The notes under the pieces were generated by a model. The model ran no database searches and was not told the origin of the DNA. It saw nothing but the letters and a program-made list of their open reading frames with translations. The position numbers and the translations under genes are program-made. This document shows positions 36,929-46,360 of a stretch of 64,000 bases of DNA, piece after piece. Source of the DNA: an uncultured Clostridia bacterium (GTDB lineage: Bacteria > Bacillota > Clostridia > TANB77 > CAG-508); the NCBI GenBank assembly GCA_947581805.1, contig CANPVM010000004.1:48741-112740 (forward strand), given 5' to 3'. Each line of letters opens with the position of its first letter. The first letter of the stretch is position 1.

Positions 36929-37423
36929 ATGAAAAACACAAAAAATACAATAATTGCCACACTATTTTTGGCAATTTTAGTTATGGCAGTAGGCTATTCA
37001 ACATTTGCTACACAATTAACACTAAATGGAACAGCAGAAATTGTAGGTGAATGGAATGTAAAAATTACCAATATTCAAGTACAAAGTGTAAATGGTGATG
37101 TTAATTATGATACTCCAGAATTTACGGACACAAGTGCTACTTTTAATGTTACTCTAAAGAAACCTGGAGATTCTATTGTCTTTGTTATTACTATTCGAAA
37201 TGAAGGAACAATCAATGCTACTCTAGGTACGGTTATATTTAAAGAAGACAGTGAAGGAGATTTACCGGCTATCCAATATAAAACATCAGAACTACAAAAT
37301 ACACTAGATGCAGGAGAAGAAACTAGTTTTACAGTCACCGTTACTTATGACCCAAAAACAACAGAAGTACCATCTATAAAAACAAAAACAATTACAGGGT
37401 TTATTGAATATGTTCAAAAATAA
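36929..37423 (+). CDS. TasA/camelysin-like SipW-dependent secreted protein
   Basis: 164 residues. A signal peptide (TIIATLFLAILVMAVGYSTF, cleavage after ATFA or nearby) is followed by QLTLNGTAEIVGEWNVKITN and a strand-rich domain with TFNVTLKKPGDSIVFVITIRN, like TasA or camelysin proteins processed by SipW. Such proteins form extracellular fibres or decorate the surface. The dedicated peptidase gene and a DUF5305 gene follow. Promoter not clear; AAGGAGG at the start. A terminator at 37436 separates it from sipW. Confidence 0.75.
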   Translation: MKNTKNTIIATLFLAILVMAVGYSTFATQLTLNGTAEIVGEWNVKITNIQVQSVNGDVNYDTPEFTDTSATFNVTLKKPGDSIVFVITIRNEGTINATLGTVIFKEDSEGDLPAIQYKTSELQNTLDAGEETSFTVTVTYDPKTTEVPSIKTKTITGFIEYVQK

Positions 37424-37435
37424 TAAAGGTAACAA

Positions 37436-37468
37436 AACAATAGGAAAGAAATAGCTTTCCTATTGTTA
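37436..37468 (+). terminator. Hairpin between the TasA-like gene and sipW
   Basis: Perfect AACAATAGGAAAG and CTTTCCTATTGTT arms, then TATTAT. It may attenuate rather than end the transcript. Confidence 0.7.
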
Positions 37469-37528
37469 TTATATAGAAAATAACGAAAGAAAAAAATATG
37501 AAAACAATACAAAGAAAAAGAGGAAACT

Positions 37529-38632
37529 ATGACAAATTCAAAGCATAAAAAAATATTACTAATTTTAATAGGATACTTATTTATTACAGCTTACTTCAAT
37601 ATGACTAATGTAATCTTGTACAAAAATATAATTAATCCTTCTTTTTGGGGTATTTGTTTAATTTATTTCCTATGGAATAAAAAAAATTACTATATTCGCT
37701 TTTATAAAAAGGAAAAACAAATTATTTATATGGTTGCTATTTGCTCTGTATATCTTGTTTTTTACTTCTATCTTGGATTTCTATTTGGTTTTTCAAAGAG
37801 TCCATATCGTCATGATATTTTGTTTCTATTCAAAAATATAATAATAGAAATACTTCCTATTATTAGCATAGAAACAGCAAGAAGAATGCTAGTAACGAAA
37901 AATAAAAAGAATATCCTTTTATTTATATTATTAGAAATTAATTATTATATGATTCGAGTTTTATGTAGTAATAAAGAAGAACTATTTCAATATATTTGTA
38001 GCACGATACTACCTCTTATAGCTTGCAACCTTGTATGCACTTATTTATCTAGTAAATATTCTTTTATTTTGTCAATCATATACCGTAGTTTGAAAAAAAT
38101 TGCAATTGTATTTCTACCAATTTTACCAAATGTCAACTGGTTTGCTAGTGGTTGCATTGATTTAATATTTCCAACCATAGTGTATGTATTTTATGAATAT
38201 CAATTTACAAAAGCAAGGAAAAATAAAAAAGAAAAACCAACAAGCTTCATAATATTACTTTTGTGTATTAGTTTCGTTTGCTTTATGTTAGGAATTTTTC
38301 CATATAAACCTATTGCTATTCTTTCTAACAGTATGACTCCAACTTTTTCTCGTGGAGATGTTCTAATTTTTAAAACATTAAAGGAAGAAGAATTAACACA
38401 GATAGGGTTAAATACAATTATCGTTTATCAAATAGGAGAGCAAAATGTGGCTCATAGAATTGTAAATAAAGTAGAAAAAAATAATAAAATTTTCTATCAA
38501 ACAAAGGGAGATAAGAATAATGTAGAAGATAGAATTTTAGTGGAAACCGACCAAATTAAAGGAGTTTATGTATTTTCTATAAAATATGCAGGTTTTCCAT
38601 CCGTTTGGTTATATGAGTATTTTCATAAATAA
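37529..38632 (+). CDS. sipW: SipW-type signal peptidase I
   Basis: 367 residues. The first two thirds form several membrane helices (an extra N-terminal membrane domain not in B. subtilis SipW). The peptidase domain has catalytic Ser in LSNSMTPTFSRGDVLIFKTL and the second site H-R in VAHRIVNKVE, with TKGDKNNVEDRILV. His instead of Lys at the base position is typical of the SipW/ER-type. It cleaves the upstream TasA-like protein. Confidence 0.85.
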   Translation: MTNSKHKKILLILIGYLFITAYFNMTNVILYKNIINPSFWGICLIYFLWNKKNYYIRFYKKEKQIIYMVAICSVYLVFYFYLGFLFGFSKSPYRHDILFLFKNIIIEILPIISIETARRMLVTKNKKNILLFILLEINYYMIRVLCSNKEELFQYICSTILPLIACNLVCTYLSSKYSFILSIIYRSLKKIAIVFLPILPNVNWFASGCIDLIFPTIVYVFYEYQFTKARKNKKEKPTSFIILLLCISFVCFMLGIFPYKPIAILSNSMTPTFSRGDVLIFKTLKEEELTQIGLNTIIVYQIGEQNVAHRIVNKVEKNNKIFYQTKGDKNNVEDRILVETDQIKGVYVFSIKYAGFPSVWLYEYFHK

Positions 38633-38643
38633 GGAGATAGGCT

Positions 38644-39657
38644 ATGAAAAAATATAAAATAAATAAGCAAAATATAAGAAAAATTATTATTTATTATTTA
38701 ATTATTAGTGCAATAGTAGTAGGAGTTATTTTTATAAAAATCGGTTTTAATTTAGAAAAAAGTCAAGAAACAATTTATCAATATACAGTAGAAAAACAAG
38801 ACGATTATGAAGTATTATTAAAGCCAAATACTTTTTATGAAAGTCAAACACTTCCTTCTGGGCTTTGCTATGCGTCTAATTCAATTGAAGCATTTGATAT
38901 TCATTTTCAATATCATTTGAAAGCAAAGCAAAAAGCAGATATTCAGTATCATTATAGCGTTGTAGGCAATTTAATTGGCAAGGTAATAGAAGTAGACGAA
39001 GAAAAAGAAGTTTGGAATAGAAGTTTTGTATTTTTAGAGAATAATGCTCAAGAAAAAGAAAGTATAGAAGAATTTTCTGTGCAATGTCCAATAAATATTA
39101 AATATGAAGATTATTTGAACTTGGTTAATGCATATGAAAAAGAATATAAAATTAAAATAGAGTCTATTTTAAAAATTAGGTTTATCATTTCTTATAATAT
39201 TAGTTTGCCTGCTATAGAAACCAAAACCATTGAAGATACAATAGAATTAGAAATACCAATTACAGATACCATAACAGGGGTAAAAGCAAATAATGAAAAA
39301 ATAGCTTCAAAAGAAATTACAAGTGAAGCAGAAAATACAAAAATAGAGCAAATAGTTTGTTACATCATTGGTAGCATATTTATAATAGGGGCTAGTATTG
39401 TGTTAATTATTAGAATTTATAAAAATGCAAAAAAACATTATGAACCAATAGAGCGTATTTTAAAAAACTACGGAGATTTAATTGCTACTGTAACCAACAA
39501 GCCAGATATTAGTAACTTAAAAATAATGTATGTTATAAAATTAGAAGATTTAATTGACGTAGCAGAGCAAAATCAAAGCCATATTATTCAGTATGCAAAT
39601 AATTTGTATGTAATTATTCATGAGTATGCGTATGTATACGTGGTAAAAGAAAATTAA
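38644..39657 (+). CDS. DUF5305-type membrane protein
   Basis: 337 residues with an N-terminal helix (IIIYYLIISAIVVGVIFIKI), a large extracellular domain (LPSGLCYASNSIEAFDIHFQ and YHYSVVGNLIGKVIEV are typical), a second helix (CYIIGSIFIIGASIVLIIRI) and a cytoplasmic tail. It is 11 bases after sipW, and such proteins are regularly found with sipW in Clostridia and archaea. Its role is unknown, probably in assembling or anchoring the secreted fibres. Confidence 0.75.
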   Translation: MKKYKINKQNIRKIIIYYLIISAIVVGVIFIKIGFNLEKSQETIYQYTVEKQDDYEVLLKPNTFYESQTLPSGLCYASNSIEAFDIHFQYHLKAKQKADIQYHYSVVGNLIGKVIEVDEEKEVWNRSFVFLENNAQEKESIEEFSVQCPINIKYEDYLNLVNAYEKEYKIKIESILKIRFIISYNISLPAIETKTIEDTIELEIPITDTITGVKANNEKIASKEITSEAENTKIEQIVCYIIGSIFIIGASIVLIIRIYKNAKKHYEPIERILKNYGDLIATVTNKPDISNLKIMYVIKLEDLIDVAEQNQSHIIQYANNLYVIIHEYAYVYVVKEN

Positions 39658-39845
39658 GCAGATTAAAAACACATGAAAGCGTTAAGTTATAGATGTGTTT
39701 CTTGCATTTAAAAACCATTTTGCACTATTTGAAATAGTATTTACTTGCTTTTTTCCTCGATTTTATGTTAAACTATAAAAAGTTAAGTCAAGAACTTATA
39801 AATTATAAAATACTAAATAATAAATATTATTAGGAGGAAAATATT

Positions 39846-41132
39846 ATGAAAAAAATAGCCAAAAAGGTAGTAACATTACTGATGATGGCAGTATTATTAA
39901 CTGCTTGCGGTACTAATCGGATAGCACAATATAAAGAAGAAAATTCTAACAATAGCGCAAGTACGTTAATGATGGAAACAATATCTATCAATGAAAATTC
40001 ACGACAGGTAGAAACATTGCAACCATCAGAGGCACCACAACCAGAAATAACTCTACAACCAACAGCAACCCCAGTTCCTAGTGATTCTTTTGCAACCATT
40101 ACATCCTTTGGCGATACACTCTGTCATAAACCGGTGTATAATGCAGCCTATAACAATGAAGTAGAAGATTACGATTTTTCTTATATGTTTAAATATGTAG
40201 AAAAATATTTTGAAAATTCTACAATTGTCATTGGAAATTGCGAATCACCTATGGCAGGAGAAGAAAGAGGTTATAGTGGTTATCCAACCTTTAACGCACC
40301 AGAGCACTTAGCTATTGATTTAAAAGAACTAGGTGCAGATATCATGACAACAGCTAATAACCACTGCTTAGACAAAGGTTTTAGTGGTTTATCATCTACT
40401 TTAGATTATTTAGATGATGCCGGAATTGCTCATGTGGGAACTGCACGGACAGAAGAAGAGCAAAACACGATTCTTTTAAAAGACTTAAATGGCATAAAAA
40501 CTGCATTTTTATCCTACACTTATGGAACAAATGGGATTCCTATTCCTAGCGACAAAGAATTTTGTGTTAATAAAATTGATGAAGAATTAATTTTATCACA
40601 AATAGAACAAGCAAAGGAAGAAGGAGCAGAATTACTGGTTGTTTCAATGCATTGGGGAGTAGAATATCAAACTACAGAAAATGCAGAGCAAGATAGGCTA
40701 GCAGAGTTTTTAGTAAAAAATGGTGTACAAATTGTTCTTGGATGTCATCCACATGTACTGCAACCTATGAAAATGGTAAAAGTAGAAACAGAAGAAGGAG
40801 AAGAAAAAGAGGGCTTAGTAATCTTTTCACAAGGAAATTTCTTCTCTAACCAAAGGGATACAAATACCAGAAATACCGCTATCTTTAATATAGGTGTAAA
40901 AAAAGATGGAGTAACACAAGAAGTAAGCATCGAGGAAGTTACTTATATTCCTATCTATGTTAATATTAAAGGAGCAGGAGAAAAAGATAGGTATGAGTTG
41001 TTAGACTTAAATGAAATTATCAGAAGTTATGAAGCTGGTGAAGAAACTTGGTCAAAAGCAAACTATGAATTAGCTATAAAGGAAAAAGAAAGATGTGAAA
41101 CCTTGATTGGACCAGAAATAGTAAACAAGTAA
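39846..41132 (+). CDS. CapA-type lipoprotein (poly-gamma-glutamate synthesis family)
   Basis: 428 residues. The lipobox is LTAC (Cys about residue 21), then a Pro/Thr linker. The CapA metallophosphoesterase-like domain has SFGDTLCHKP, VIGNCESPMAG, DIMTTANNHCLDKG, SMHWGVEYQT and GCHPHVLQPM. Homologues take part in gamma-glutamyl polymer export or in envelope modification. It uses CGG twice as a sense Arg codon (AAT CGG ATA and GCA CGG ACA); the second lies in the family motif VGTAR, so Arg is right. Slightly richer in GC codons than neighbours. Confidence 0.88.
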   Translation: MKKIAKKVVTLLMMAVLLTACGTNRIAQYKEENSNNSASTLMMETISINENSRQVETLQPSEAPQPEITLQPTATPVPSDSFATITSFGDTLCHKPVYNAAYNNEVEDYDFSYMFKYVEKYFENSTIVIGNCESPMAGEERGYSGYPTFNAPEHLAIDLKELGADIMTTANNHCLDKGFSGLSSTLDYLDDAGIAHVGTARTEEEQNTILLKDLNGIKTAFLSYTYGTNGIPIPSDKEFCVNKIDEELILSQIEQAKEEGAELLVVSMHWGVEYQTTENAEQDRLAEFLVKNGVQIVLGCHPHVLQPMKMVKVETEEGEEKEGLVIFSQGNFFSNQRDTNTRNTAIFNIGVKKDGVTQEVSIEEVTYIPIYVNIKGAGEKDRYELLDLNEIIRSYEAGEETWSKANYELAIKEKERCETLIGPEIVNK

Positions 41133-41135
41133 AAA

Positions 41136-41173
41136 AGAAAAGAAGGCACTTAATTGAGTGCTTTCTTTTCTTT
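41136..41173 (+). terminator. Terminator after the CapA gene
   Basis: AGAAAAGAAGGCACT and AGTGCTTTCTTTTCT arms. Confidence 0.8.
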
Positions 41174-41315
41174 TGCCTATGTGAAATCATATACCTGATT
41201 TTCAATTAGATGTTAATAAATTAAGAAAAATATATACAAATTTTATTTTCTTTGGTATAATAGCATAGGTAAAAAGAAAAATAGATATATGCCATAGAAA
41301 GGATGAATTACAAAA

Positions 41316-42407
41316 ATGAAAATAGGAATCGTAGGACTACCAAATGTAGGAAAGTCTACTTTATTTAATAGTATAACAAATGCAGGAGCAGAATGTGCAA
41401 ATTATCCATTCTGCACAATAGAACCAAATGTAGGCGTAGTGCCAGTGCCAGATGAAAGATTAGACAAGCTTACAGAAATGTATAAACCAGAAAAAACCAC
41501 ACACGCTATCATTGAATTTGTTGATATTGCAGGTTTAGTAAAAGGAGCAAGTAAGGGAGAAGGTTTAGGAAATAAATTTTTATCACACATTCGCGAGGTA
41601 GATGCCATTGCCCATGTAGTAAGATGTTTTGAAGACTCTAACATTGTTCACGTGGATGGAAGCATTAGCCCTTTAAGAGATATTGAAACGATTAATTTAG
41701 AACTAATTTTTTCAGATTTAGAAATGTTAGAAAAAAGATTAGACAATGCAAAAAAGAGACTAAAAGCAGATAAAAAAGCACAAGCAGAAATTGATGTATT
41801 AGAAAAAATAAAAGTTGCCTTAGAACAAGGAAAATGTGCTAGAACCGTAGAACTAACAGACGAAGAAAAAGAACAAATAAAAGACTTATATTTACTAACA
41901 GCAAAGCCAGTTCTATACATTGCAAATGTTTCAGAAGCACAAATTGGAAGTGCAGAAAACGATGAAAAAGTAAAACAAGTAGAAGAATTTGCAAAAACAG
42001 AAGGAGCAAAAGTCATTCCTTTATGCGTAAAAATAGAAGAAGAATTATCTTCCTTAGAAGGAGAAGATAAAAAAGAAATGTTAGAAGCATTAGGACTTAA
42101 TGAATCAGGCTTAGACAAAGTAGTAAAAACAAGTTATGACTTATTAGGACTAATGAGCTTCTTAACAGCAGGAGAGCCAGAAGTAAGAGCATGGACAATA
42201 AAAAAAGGTACAAAAGCACCACAAGCAGCAGGAAAAATACATAGTGACATTGAAAGAGGCTTTATACGTGCAGAAGTTGTATCTTATGATGACTTAATGA
42301 AAGAAGGCTCTATGCTAGCCTGCAAAGAAAAAGGGCTAGTACGTTCAGAAGGCAAAGAATATATCATGCAAGACGGAGATATAGTATTATTCCGCTTTAA
42401 TGTATAA
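41316..42407 (+). CDS. ychF: Redox-regulated ATPase YchF
   Basis: 363 residues. P-loop GLPNVGKSTLFNSIT at residues 6-20, switch FVDIAGLVKGASKGEGLGNKF, and the coiled insert KRLDNAKKRLKADKKAQAEI. The TGS-type end has GAKVIP, then FIRAEVVSYDDL. This Obg-family ATPase binds ribosomes. The ATG is 6 bases behind AAAGGATGA. Single gene with a shared terminator at 42451. Confidence 0.97.
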   Translation: MKIGIVGLPNVGKSTLFNSITNAGAECANYPFCTIEPNVGVVPVPDERLDKLTEMYKPEKTTHAIIEFVDIAGLVKGASKGEGLGNKFLSHIREVDAIAHVVRCFEDSNIVHVDGSISPLRDIETINLELIFSDLEMLEKRLDNAKKRLKADKKAQAEIDVLEKIKVALEQGKCARTVELTDEEKEQIKDLYLLTAKPVLYIANVSEAQIGSAENDEKVKQVEEFAKTEGAKVIPLCVKIEEELSSLEGEDKKEMLEALGLNESGLDKVVKTSYDLLGLMSFLTAGEPEVRAWTIKKGTKAPQAAGKIHSDIERGFIRAEVVSYDDLMKEGSMLACKEKGLVRSEGKEYIMQDGDIVLFRFNV

Positions 42408-42450
42408 AATAATAATCATGTTTAAATAATAAAATTTTATATTATAAAAA

Positions 42451-42492
42451 AAATAAGATTTTCTAGCAAAATTAGCTAAAAAATCTTATTTT
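42451..42492. terminator. Bidirectional terminator between ychF and cotJC
   Basis: AAATAAGATTTT and AAAATCTTATTT arms with an inner TAGC/GCTA pair. Confidence 0.75.
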
Positions 42493-42504
42493 TATTAATC
42501 TTTA

Positions 42505-43119
42505 CTATTTATTGTCATCACACATTTTTTGTGAGCAATTTGCCATATAAAATTTCTTTTCAGCAAGTTTATCCTGAACACCACGAAGTGCTTCACCAAA
42601 TCTTTGGAAGTGAACTATTTCTCTTTGACGTAAGAAACGAAGTGGGTCTAATACGTCTGGGTCATCTTTGCAAAGATTAATTAATTTTTCATAAGTTGCT
42701 CTTGCTTTTTGTTCTGCAGCTAAATCTTCTTGAAGGTTAGCAATTGGGTCACCTTTTGCAGCAATATAAGCAGCTGTCCATGGATTTCCAGCAGCAGATA
42801 CAGGATATACGTCAACGCCGTGGTCAGTATAGTAATCACCTAATCCTGCTTTTTCGATTTCTTCTGGGCAAACGCCATCGGTTAATTGATGAACGATACT
42901 ACCTACCATTTCTAAGTGAGCAAGTTCCTCCGTGCCTATATCGTTTAAAATTGCTTTTGCATTTTGGTCTGGCATACCAAATCTTTGTGATAAATATCTT
43001 AAAGAGGCAGCAAGTTCGCCGTCAGGTCCACCATATTGACTAATAATATATTTTGCAAGCTTTGGATTTGGACATTTAATTTTAACTGGATATTGTAATA
43101 CTTTGTTATAAGTCCACAT
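42505..43119 (-). CDS. cotJC: Spore coat protein CotJC (manganese catalase family)
   Basis: 204 residues from the ATG at 43119 (MWTYNKVLQYPVKIKCPNPK), the normal CotJC start. It is a ferritin-like protein with metal ligands in GTEELAHLEMVGSIVHQL and REIVHFQRFGEAL. It belongs to the manganese catalase family and sits in the spore coat. The start codon overlaps the cotJB stop (TAATG). Third gene of the cotJ operon. Confidence 0.96.
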   Translation of the reverse strand: MWTYNKVLQYPVKIKCPNPKLAKYIISQYGGPDGELAASLRYLSQRFGMPDQNAKAILNDIGTEELAHLEMVGSIVHQLTDGVCPEEIEKAGLGDYYTDHGVDVYPVSAAGNPWTAAYIAAKGDPIANLQEDLAAEQKARATYEKLINLCKDDPDVLDPLRFLRQREIVHFQRFGEALRGVQDKLAEKKFYMANCSQKMCDDNK

Positions 43120-43607
43120 TAATAATTCCCCCTTTCCCAAGGCCATGGTTCTTCAAGCCATCTCCATTTGTTACATGGGAAGTAAATGCTAAGAGGTCCA
43201 TATACCTTTTGATACTTATCTTTTAATTCCTTTAATTGAGTTGCATATTCTTTGTGTAAGCAAAGAGCCTTTTGGTCATCTTCATGAGTGTCTAAATATT
43301 CAGCAAGTTCTACAACAGCAAAATCTAGTGCTCGAATTTGGTTAAGCATTTCTTCTCTTGTCATTTCTTTTTCTTCGCAAGTATCCTCTGAATCTATATT
43401 AGTAAATTCAAAAGAATACATTGGAACCTTTGGAGCACATCCAGGTTTACCACAACAATTTCCATTTTCATTATTGTTTCCAATTCCAGCAGACATTGTG
43501 TTAGTATTTGGATAGTCATTGTTATTTATCATCATATTGCTATTATTGTTCATCATATAATTGTTATTGCATCCACAATTGCAATTTCTATTTTCTTTCT
43601 CTAGCAT
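43119..43607 (-). CDS. cotJB: Spore coat protein CotJB
   Basis: 162 residues. The family core is at the C-terminus: MLNQIRALDFAVVELAEYLD, then CLHKEYATQLKELKDKYQKV, then GPLSIYFPCNKWRWLEEPWP. The N-terminus carries a Cys/Asn-rich extension (CNCGCNNNYMMNNNSNMM) about 75 residues longer than in B. subtilis, probably giving cross-linking or metal binding in the coat. Overlaps cotJA by 7 bases. Confidence 0.93.
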   Translation of the reverse strand: MLEKENRNCNCGCNNNYMMNNNSNMMINNNDYPNTNTMSAGIGNNNENGNCCGKPGCAPKVPMYSFEFTNIDSEDTCEEKEMTREEMLNQIRALDFAVVELAEYLDTHEDDQKALCLHKEYATQLKELKDKYQKVYGPLSIYFPCNKWRWLEEPWPWERGNY

Positions 43608-43957
43608 TTGTTACACCCCTCTTTCACAGTATTCATAGCTTTAATGAAAGCCATTTCTTCTACAGATTGACCTGGTGCATAAGGGCTAACAAGTTCAGGG
43701 TAAATTGTTCCCATTTTCAAACCAACACGTGGGATAAAAGTCTTATCTAAGGTTTGAATTGGTACATAACTTTGAGCAAGCATTGGATTTTGAGGGAACA
43801 CAGATTCACCTTTATCAAAACCACAATCACAAGAGTCTTCTTTATTATTTGCCACATAGTAGTCAGCCGTAGTACCACAATTGTTGCAAGCAGTTTCAAT
43901 GATTTTTTCATCGAAATTCTTTTGACAACAACATTTTCTATATCTACGATTATACAT
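43601..43957 (-). CDS. cotJA: Spore coat-associated protein CotJA
   Basis: 118 residues. The CotJA core is near the end: MLAQSYVPIQTLDKTFIPRV, then GLKMGTIYPELVSPYAPGQS. A Cys-rich N-terminus (KCCCQKNF, TACNNCGTTADYY, CDCGF) extends it beyond the usual 80 residues, paralleling the Cys-rich extension in CotJB. First gene of the operon; AAGGAGG lies 8 bases before the ATG. Confidence 0.92.
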   Translation of the reverse strand: MYNRRYRKCCCQKNFDEKIIETACNNCGTTADYYVANNKEDSCDCGFDKGESVFPQNPMLAQSYVPIQTLDKTFIPRVGLKMGTIYPELVSPYAPGQSVEEMAFIKAMNTVKEGCNKC

Positions 43958-43990
43958 ATCTTTATCCTCCTTATTTGATTGATATAGTAC

Positions 43991-44018
43991 ATACTATGAA
44001 AAAAAGAAGAAAAATGTG
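43991..44018 (-). promoter_or_regulatory. sigma-E-like promoter of cotJABC
   Basis: Minus strand CACATTT, 13 bases, CATAGTAT. It resembles the mother-cell sigma-E pattern, as known for cotJ in Bacillus. Same arrangement as upstream of the 20880 gene. Confidence 0.45.
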
Positions 44019-44071
44019 ACAATAGCGCGAATAATGTCTAAAATTATGTAAATAAAATTATGGCATTTCTA

Positions 44072-44100
44072 TAGACTTTTTGGAATAAATATGATATAAT
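44072..44100 (+). promoter_or_regulatory. sigma-A promoter of the RelA/SpoT-like gene
   Basis: TAGACT (44072-44077), 17 bases, TATAAT (44095-44100). Confidence 0.65.
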
Positions 44101-44131
44101 ATGAGAGTTAGTAATAAGGAGTGAAATATAG

Positions 44132-45388
44132 ATGACAAACATCTTAAATCAAAAATATAAAGTAGAAAAAAACAATATTGAGAAAGCATATGAATATCAA
44201 TTAGCTCTAAAACATAATCCAGAGTATGAAGAAAGAGTTAATAATACTTTTGTTGATATTGTAACTTTATTAAAGAAAGAATATCCAAATATAAAATTAG
44301 AATCACCAAGAGGTAGGGAAAAATCATACAATAGCATAAAAAATAAAATTATAAAATTAGAAATAGAAAGGCTTTGCAAATTATATGCTATAGAGGGAAT
44401 TTCACAAGAAGAACAAGAAAATTTATATCAATTAGTTATAAATGATATAGAACAAGAATTACAACAAATGGTAAAAGAACTATTAGTTGCAGAAATACAA
44501 GATTTAAATTTATTGGATACCGTAATGCAAGAAAAAGAAATGCCAGACCATATTAAAACAGCCATTTTAAGAATTATAAAAACAAGAATAAAAAGAGAAA
44601 ATGTAGAAAACAGACAAGAACTAGAAACACAAATAGAAGAAAAATATGGAGAAACAGCAGCAAAGAAAAGTAAGCAATTAAAAGATAATTTACTTCATTG
44701 GGAATGTATAGAAGAAATAGAAAAACATGGAACAGAAAAATTACATTGTCCTTTTGAATATTTAAATTTTAAAGATTTAAGAGGAATTAAAATTATTGTG
44801 GCCGATGTACCAGATAGTGTAGAACCAAAAGGAAAAGAATTGAAGGAATTAATCGAACAGAGAAAAAGGGCACCACAAGAGGAGAAAACACAATATAATG
44901 ATTTATGTTGTATTTCATTAACGAAAGAATTTGCTGGTGAATTAATGAAAAATGAAGAATGGTTAAAAAAATTAAACATTATGGTTTTGCCAGAAGGTTA
45001 TAAACATAAAGAAAAGCAAAATGGGTATATAGCAGAGCATATTAAATTTTGCTATAGAGACCATCCAGAATATACCTTTGAACTACAACTCCGTTCTATG
45101 TATCGTGAAGATTTATCAAGGGCAAATGGAGCGGCAGCACATGATAAAAGGTCTGGAAAAAAGAGAATTTTTCCTAACACAGAAAATAAACAACAATTTA
45201 TAGAAGAATTAAGATATAGACTTCCTCAATATATAATGTTAAAAAATGAAAACGACGAATACTCGCTACACAAATGCAGTATAGAGGAAAGTGTATTAGA
45301 ATATTATTTAGGATATATTAAATTAGATTCTGAAGAATATGCGAAAGCAGTTCAATATATAAGAGAAATGGAAGAAGAACAAAGATAA
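44132..45388 (+). CDS. RelA/SpoT-domain-like protein
   Basis: 418 residues. An N-terminal part carries SPRGREKSYNSIKNKI; a helical segment follows; the C-terminal part has DLRGIKIIVADVPDS, then NGYIAEHIKFCYRDHPEYTF and ELQLRSMYREDLSRANGAAA. These resemble the nucleotidyltransferase fold of (p)ppGpp synthetases (K-S-x-x-S-I-x-x-K, D-x-x-G-x-R/K-I, G-Y-x-x-x-H, E-x-Q-x-R), but with a long insert between the halves. No HD hydrolase domain is visible. Alarmone synthesis is an inference; a toxin-type synthetase is also possible. Own promoter and terminator. Confidence 0.55.
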   Translation: MTNILNQKYKVEKNNIEKAYEYQLALKHNPEYEERVNNTFVDIVTLLKKEYPNIKLESPRGREKSYNSIKNKIIKLEIERLCKLYAIEGISQEEQENLYQLVINDIEQELQQMVKELLVAEIQDLNLLDTVMQEKEMPDHIKTAILRIIKTRIKRENVENRQELETQIEEKYGETAAKKSKQLKDNLLHWECIEEIEKHGTEKLHCPFEYLNFKDLRGIKIIVADVPDSVEPKGKELKELIEQRKRAPQEEKTQYNDLCCISLTKEFAGELMKNEEWLKKLNIMVLPEGYKHKEKQNGYIAEHIKFCYRDHPEYTFELQLRSMYREDLSRANGAAAHDKRSGKKRIFPNTENKQQFIEELRYRLPQYIMLKNENDEYSLHKCSIEESVLEYYLGYIKLDSEEYAKAVQYIREMEEEQR

Positions 45389-45389
45389 A

Positions 45390-45443
45390 AATAAGCCTAA
45401 GATTTTTTTATTAAATGATAAGTAAAAAAATTTTAGGCTTATT
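45390..45443. terminator. Terminator after the RelA/SpoT-like gene
   Basis: AATAAGCCTAA and TTAGGCTTATT arms, plus A/T-rich inner pairing. Confidence 0.75.
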
Positions 45444-45524
45444 TATTATATGTATTTTATATTTTTAATTAAAACTAGTCTGAAAACTTTTAATAGTATT
45501 ATTATAGTAAGAGTATGTAGATGT

Positions 45525-46247
45525 TTATGATAGTTTTATAATTGCATGTAATATCTTTTCATCTTCTGATTTAATAGTAACAATATGTTCATTATTACTA
45601 GTAGAATAAAAACATTTTAAAGTATCACCAAGATAGCTACCTGATTTATACATAATTTCTACATTATCAAAAGAAGAATTTTCAAAAACGTCTTGTGGAA
45701 GTGCTTCATAAGCTAAATCTAAATAACACAAATTATGCATATGTTCATTAATATCAATATCCCTACGTTGCACAGTATATTCAAAAGTAAGCTTGCTTTC
45801 TTCTGGCTCTTTTAATTTATCAAATGTAAAGTTCTCAAAAACAGCTTTATTTTCGGCTTGATATTTTTCTAATAATTCATCTGTAAGACGCATTAAGCCT
45901 TTTTCTAAATGAATTAAAGTCCATTTTGAAGTACCAATTACGCAAAGCTCATTATTTTGATTATAAACTTCATAATCACGATAGCAACAAGCACGAACAG
46001 CACCTCTAGACCAAGTTTTTACATGAATGGTGTCACCATATTTCAATCTTTTTAATACTTTCATTTTCCAATGAAGTAGAACCCAACTAATTCTTGTTTT
46101 TTCAATATCTTTTAAACCGTAACCGGCAATATCAGAATGAAAACCACCAATATCTTCAAAAAAACCAAATAAGGCCTTATTTGTAATATTTGTATTTTTA
46201 TCAATATCACGAATACTAAAGTCAAAAGTATGCTCAATATATGCCAT
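45525..46247 (-). CDS. Acyl-ACP thioesterase
   Basis: 240 residues from the ATG at 46247 (GGAGGAAG 5 bases upstream); the longer frame reaching 46397 has no ribosome site. MAYIEHTFDFSIRDIDKNTN, then GGFHSDIAGYGLKDIEKTRI and WVLLHWKMKVLKRLKYGDTI are typical of FatA/FatB-type bacterial thioesterases. The second hot-dog half has RDIDINEHMHNLCYLDLAYE with the catalytic Asn/His. It releases free fatty acids from acyl carrier protein. Divergent from the radical SAM gene. Confidence 0.88.
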   Translation of the reverse strand: MAYIEHTFDFSIRDIDKNTNITNKALFGFFEDIGGFHSDIAGYGLKDIEKTRISWVLLHWKMKVLKRLKYGDTIHVKTWSRGAVRACCYRDYEVYNQNNELCVIGTSKWTLIHLEKGLMRLTDELLEKYQAENKAVFENFTFDKLKEPEESKLTFEYTVQRRDIDINEHMHNLCYLDLAYEALPQDVFENSSFDNVEIMYKSGSYLGDTLKCFYSTSNNEHIVTIKSEDEKILHAIIKLS

Positions 46248-46360
46248 TTTTTCTTCCTCCTTTTCCAAACTTTTCCTATTATAACATAAAAATAAAAAAA
46301 GAGATAGATTTATAATAAAAAATGTAATATAATATTTGATAAAAAGAAAGAAGAAATAGC

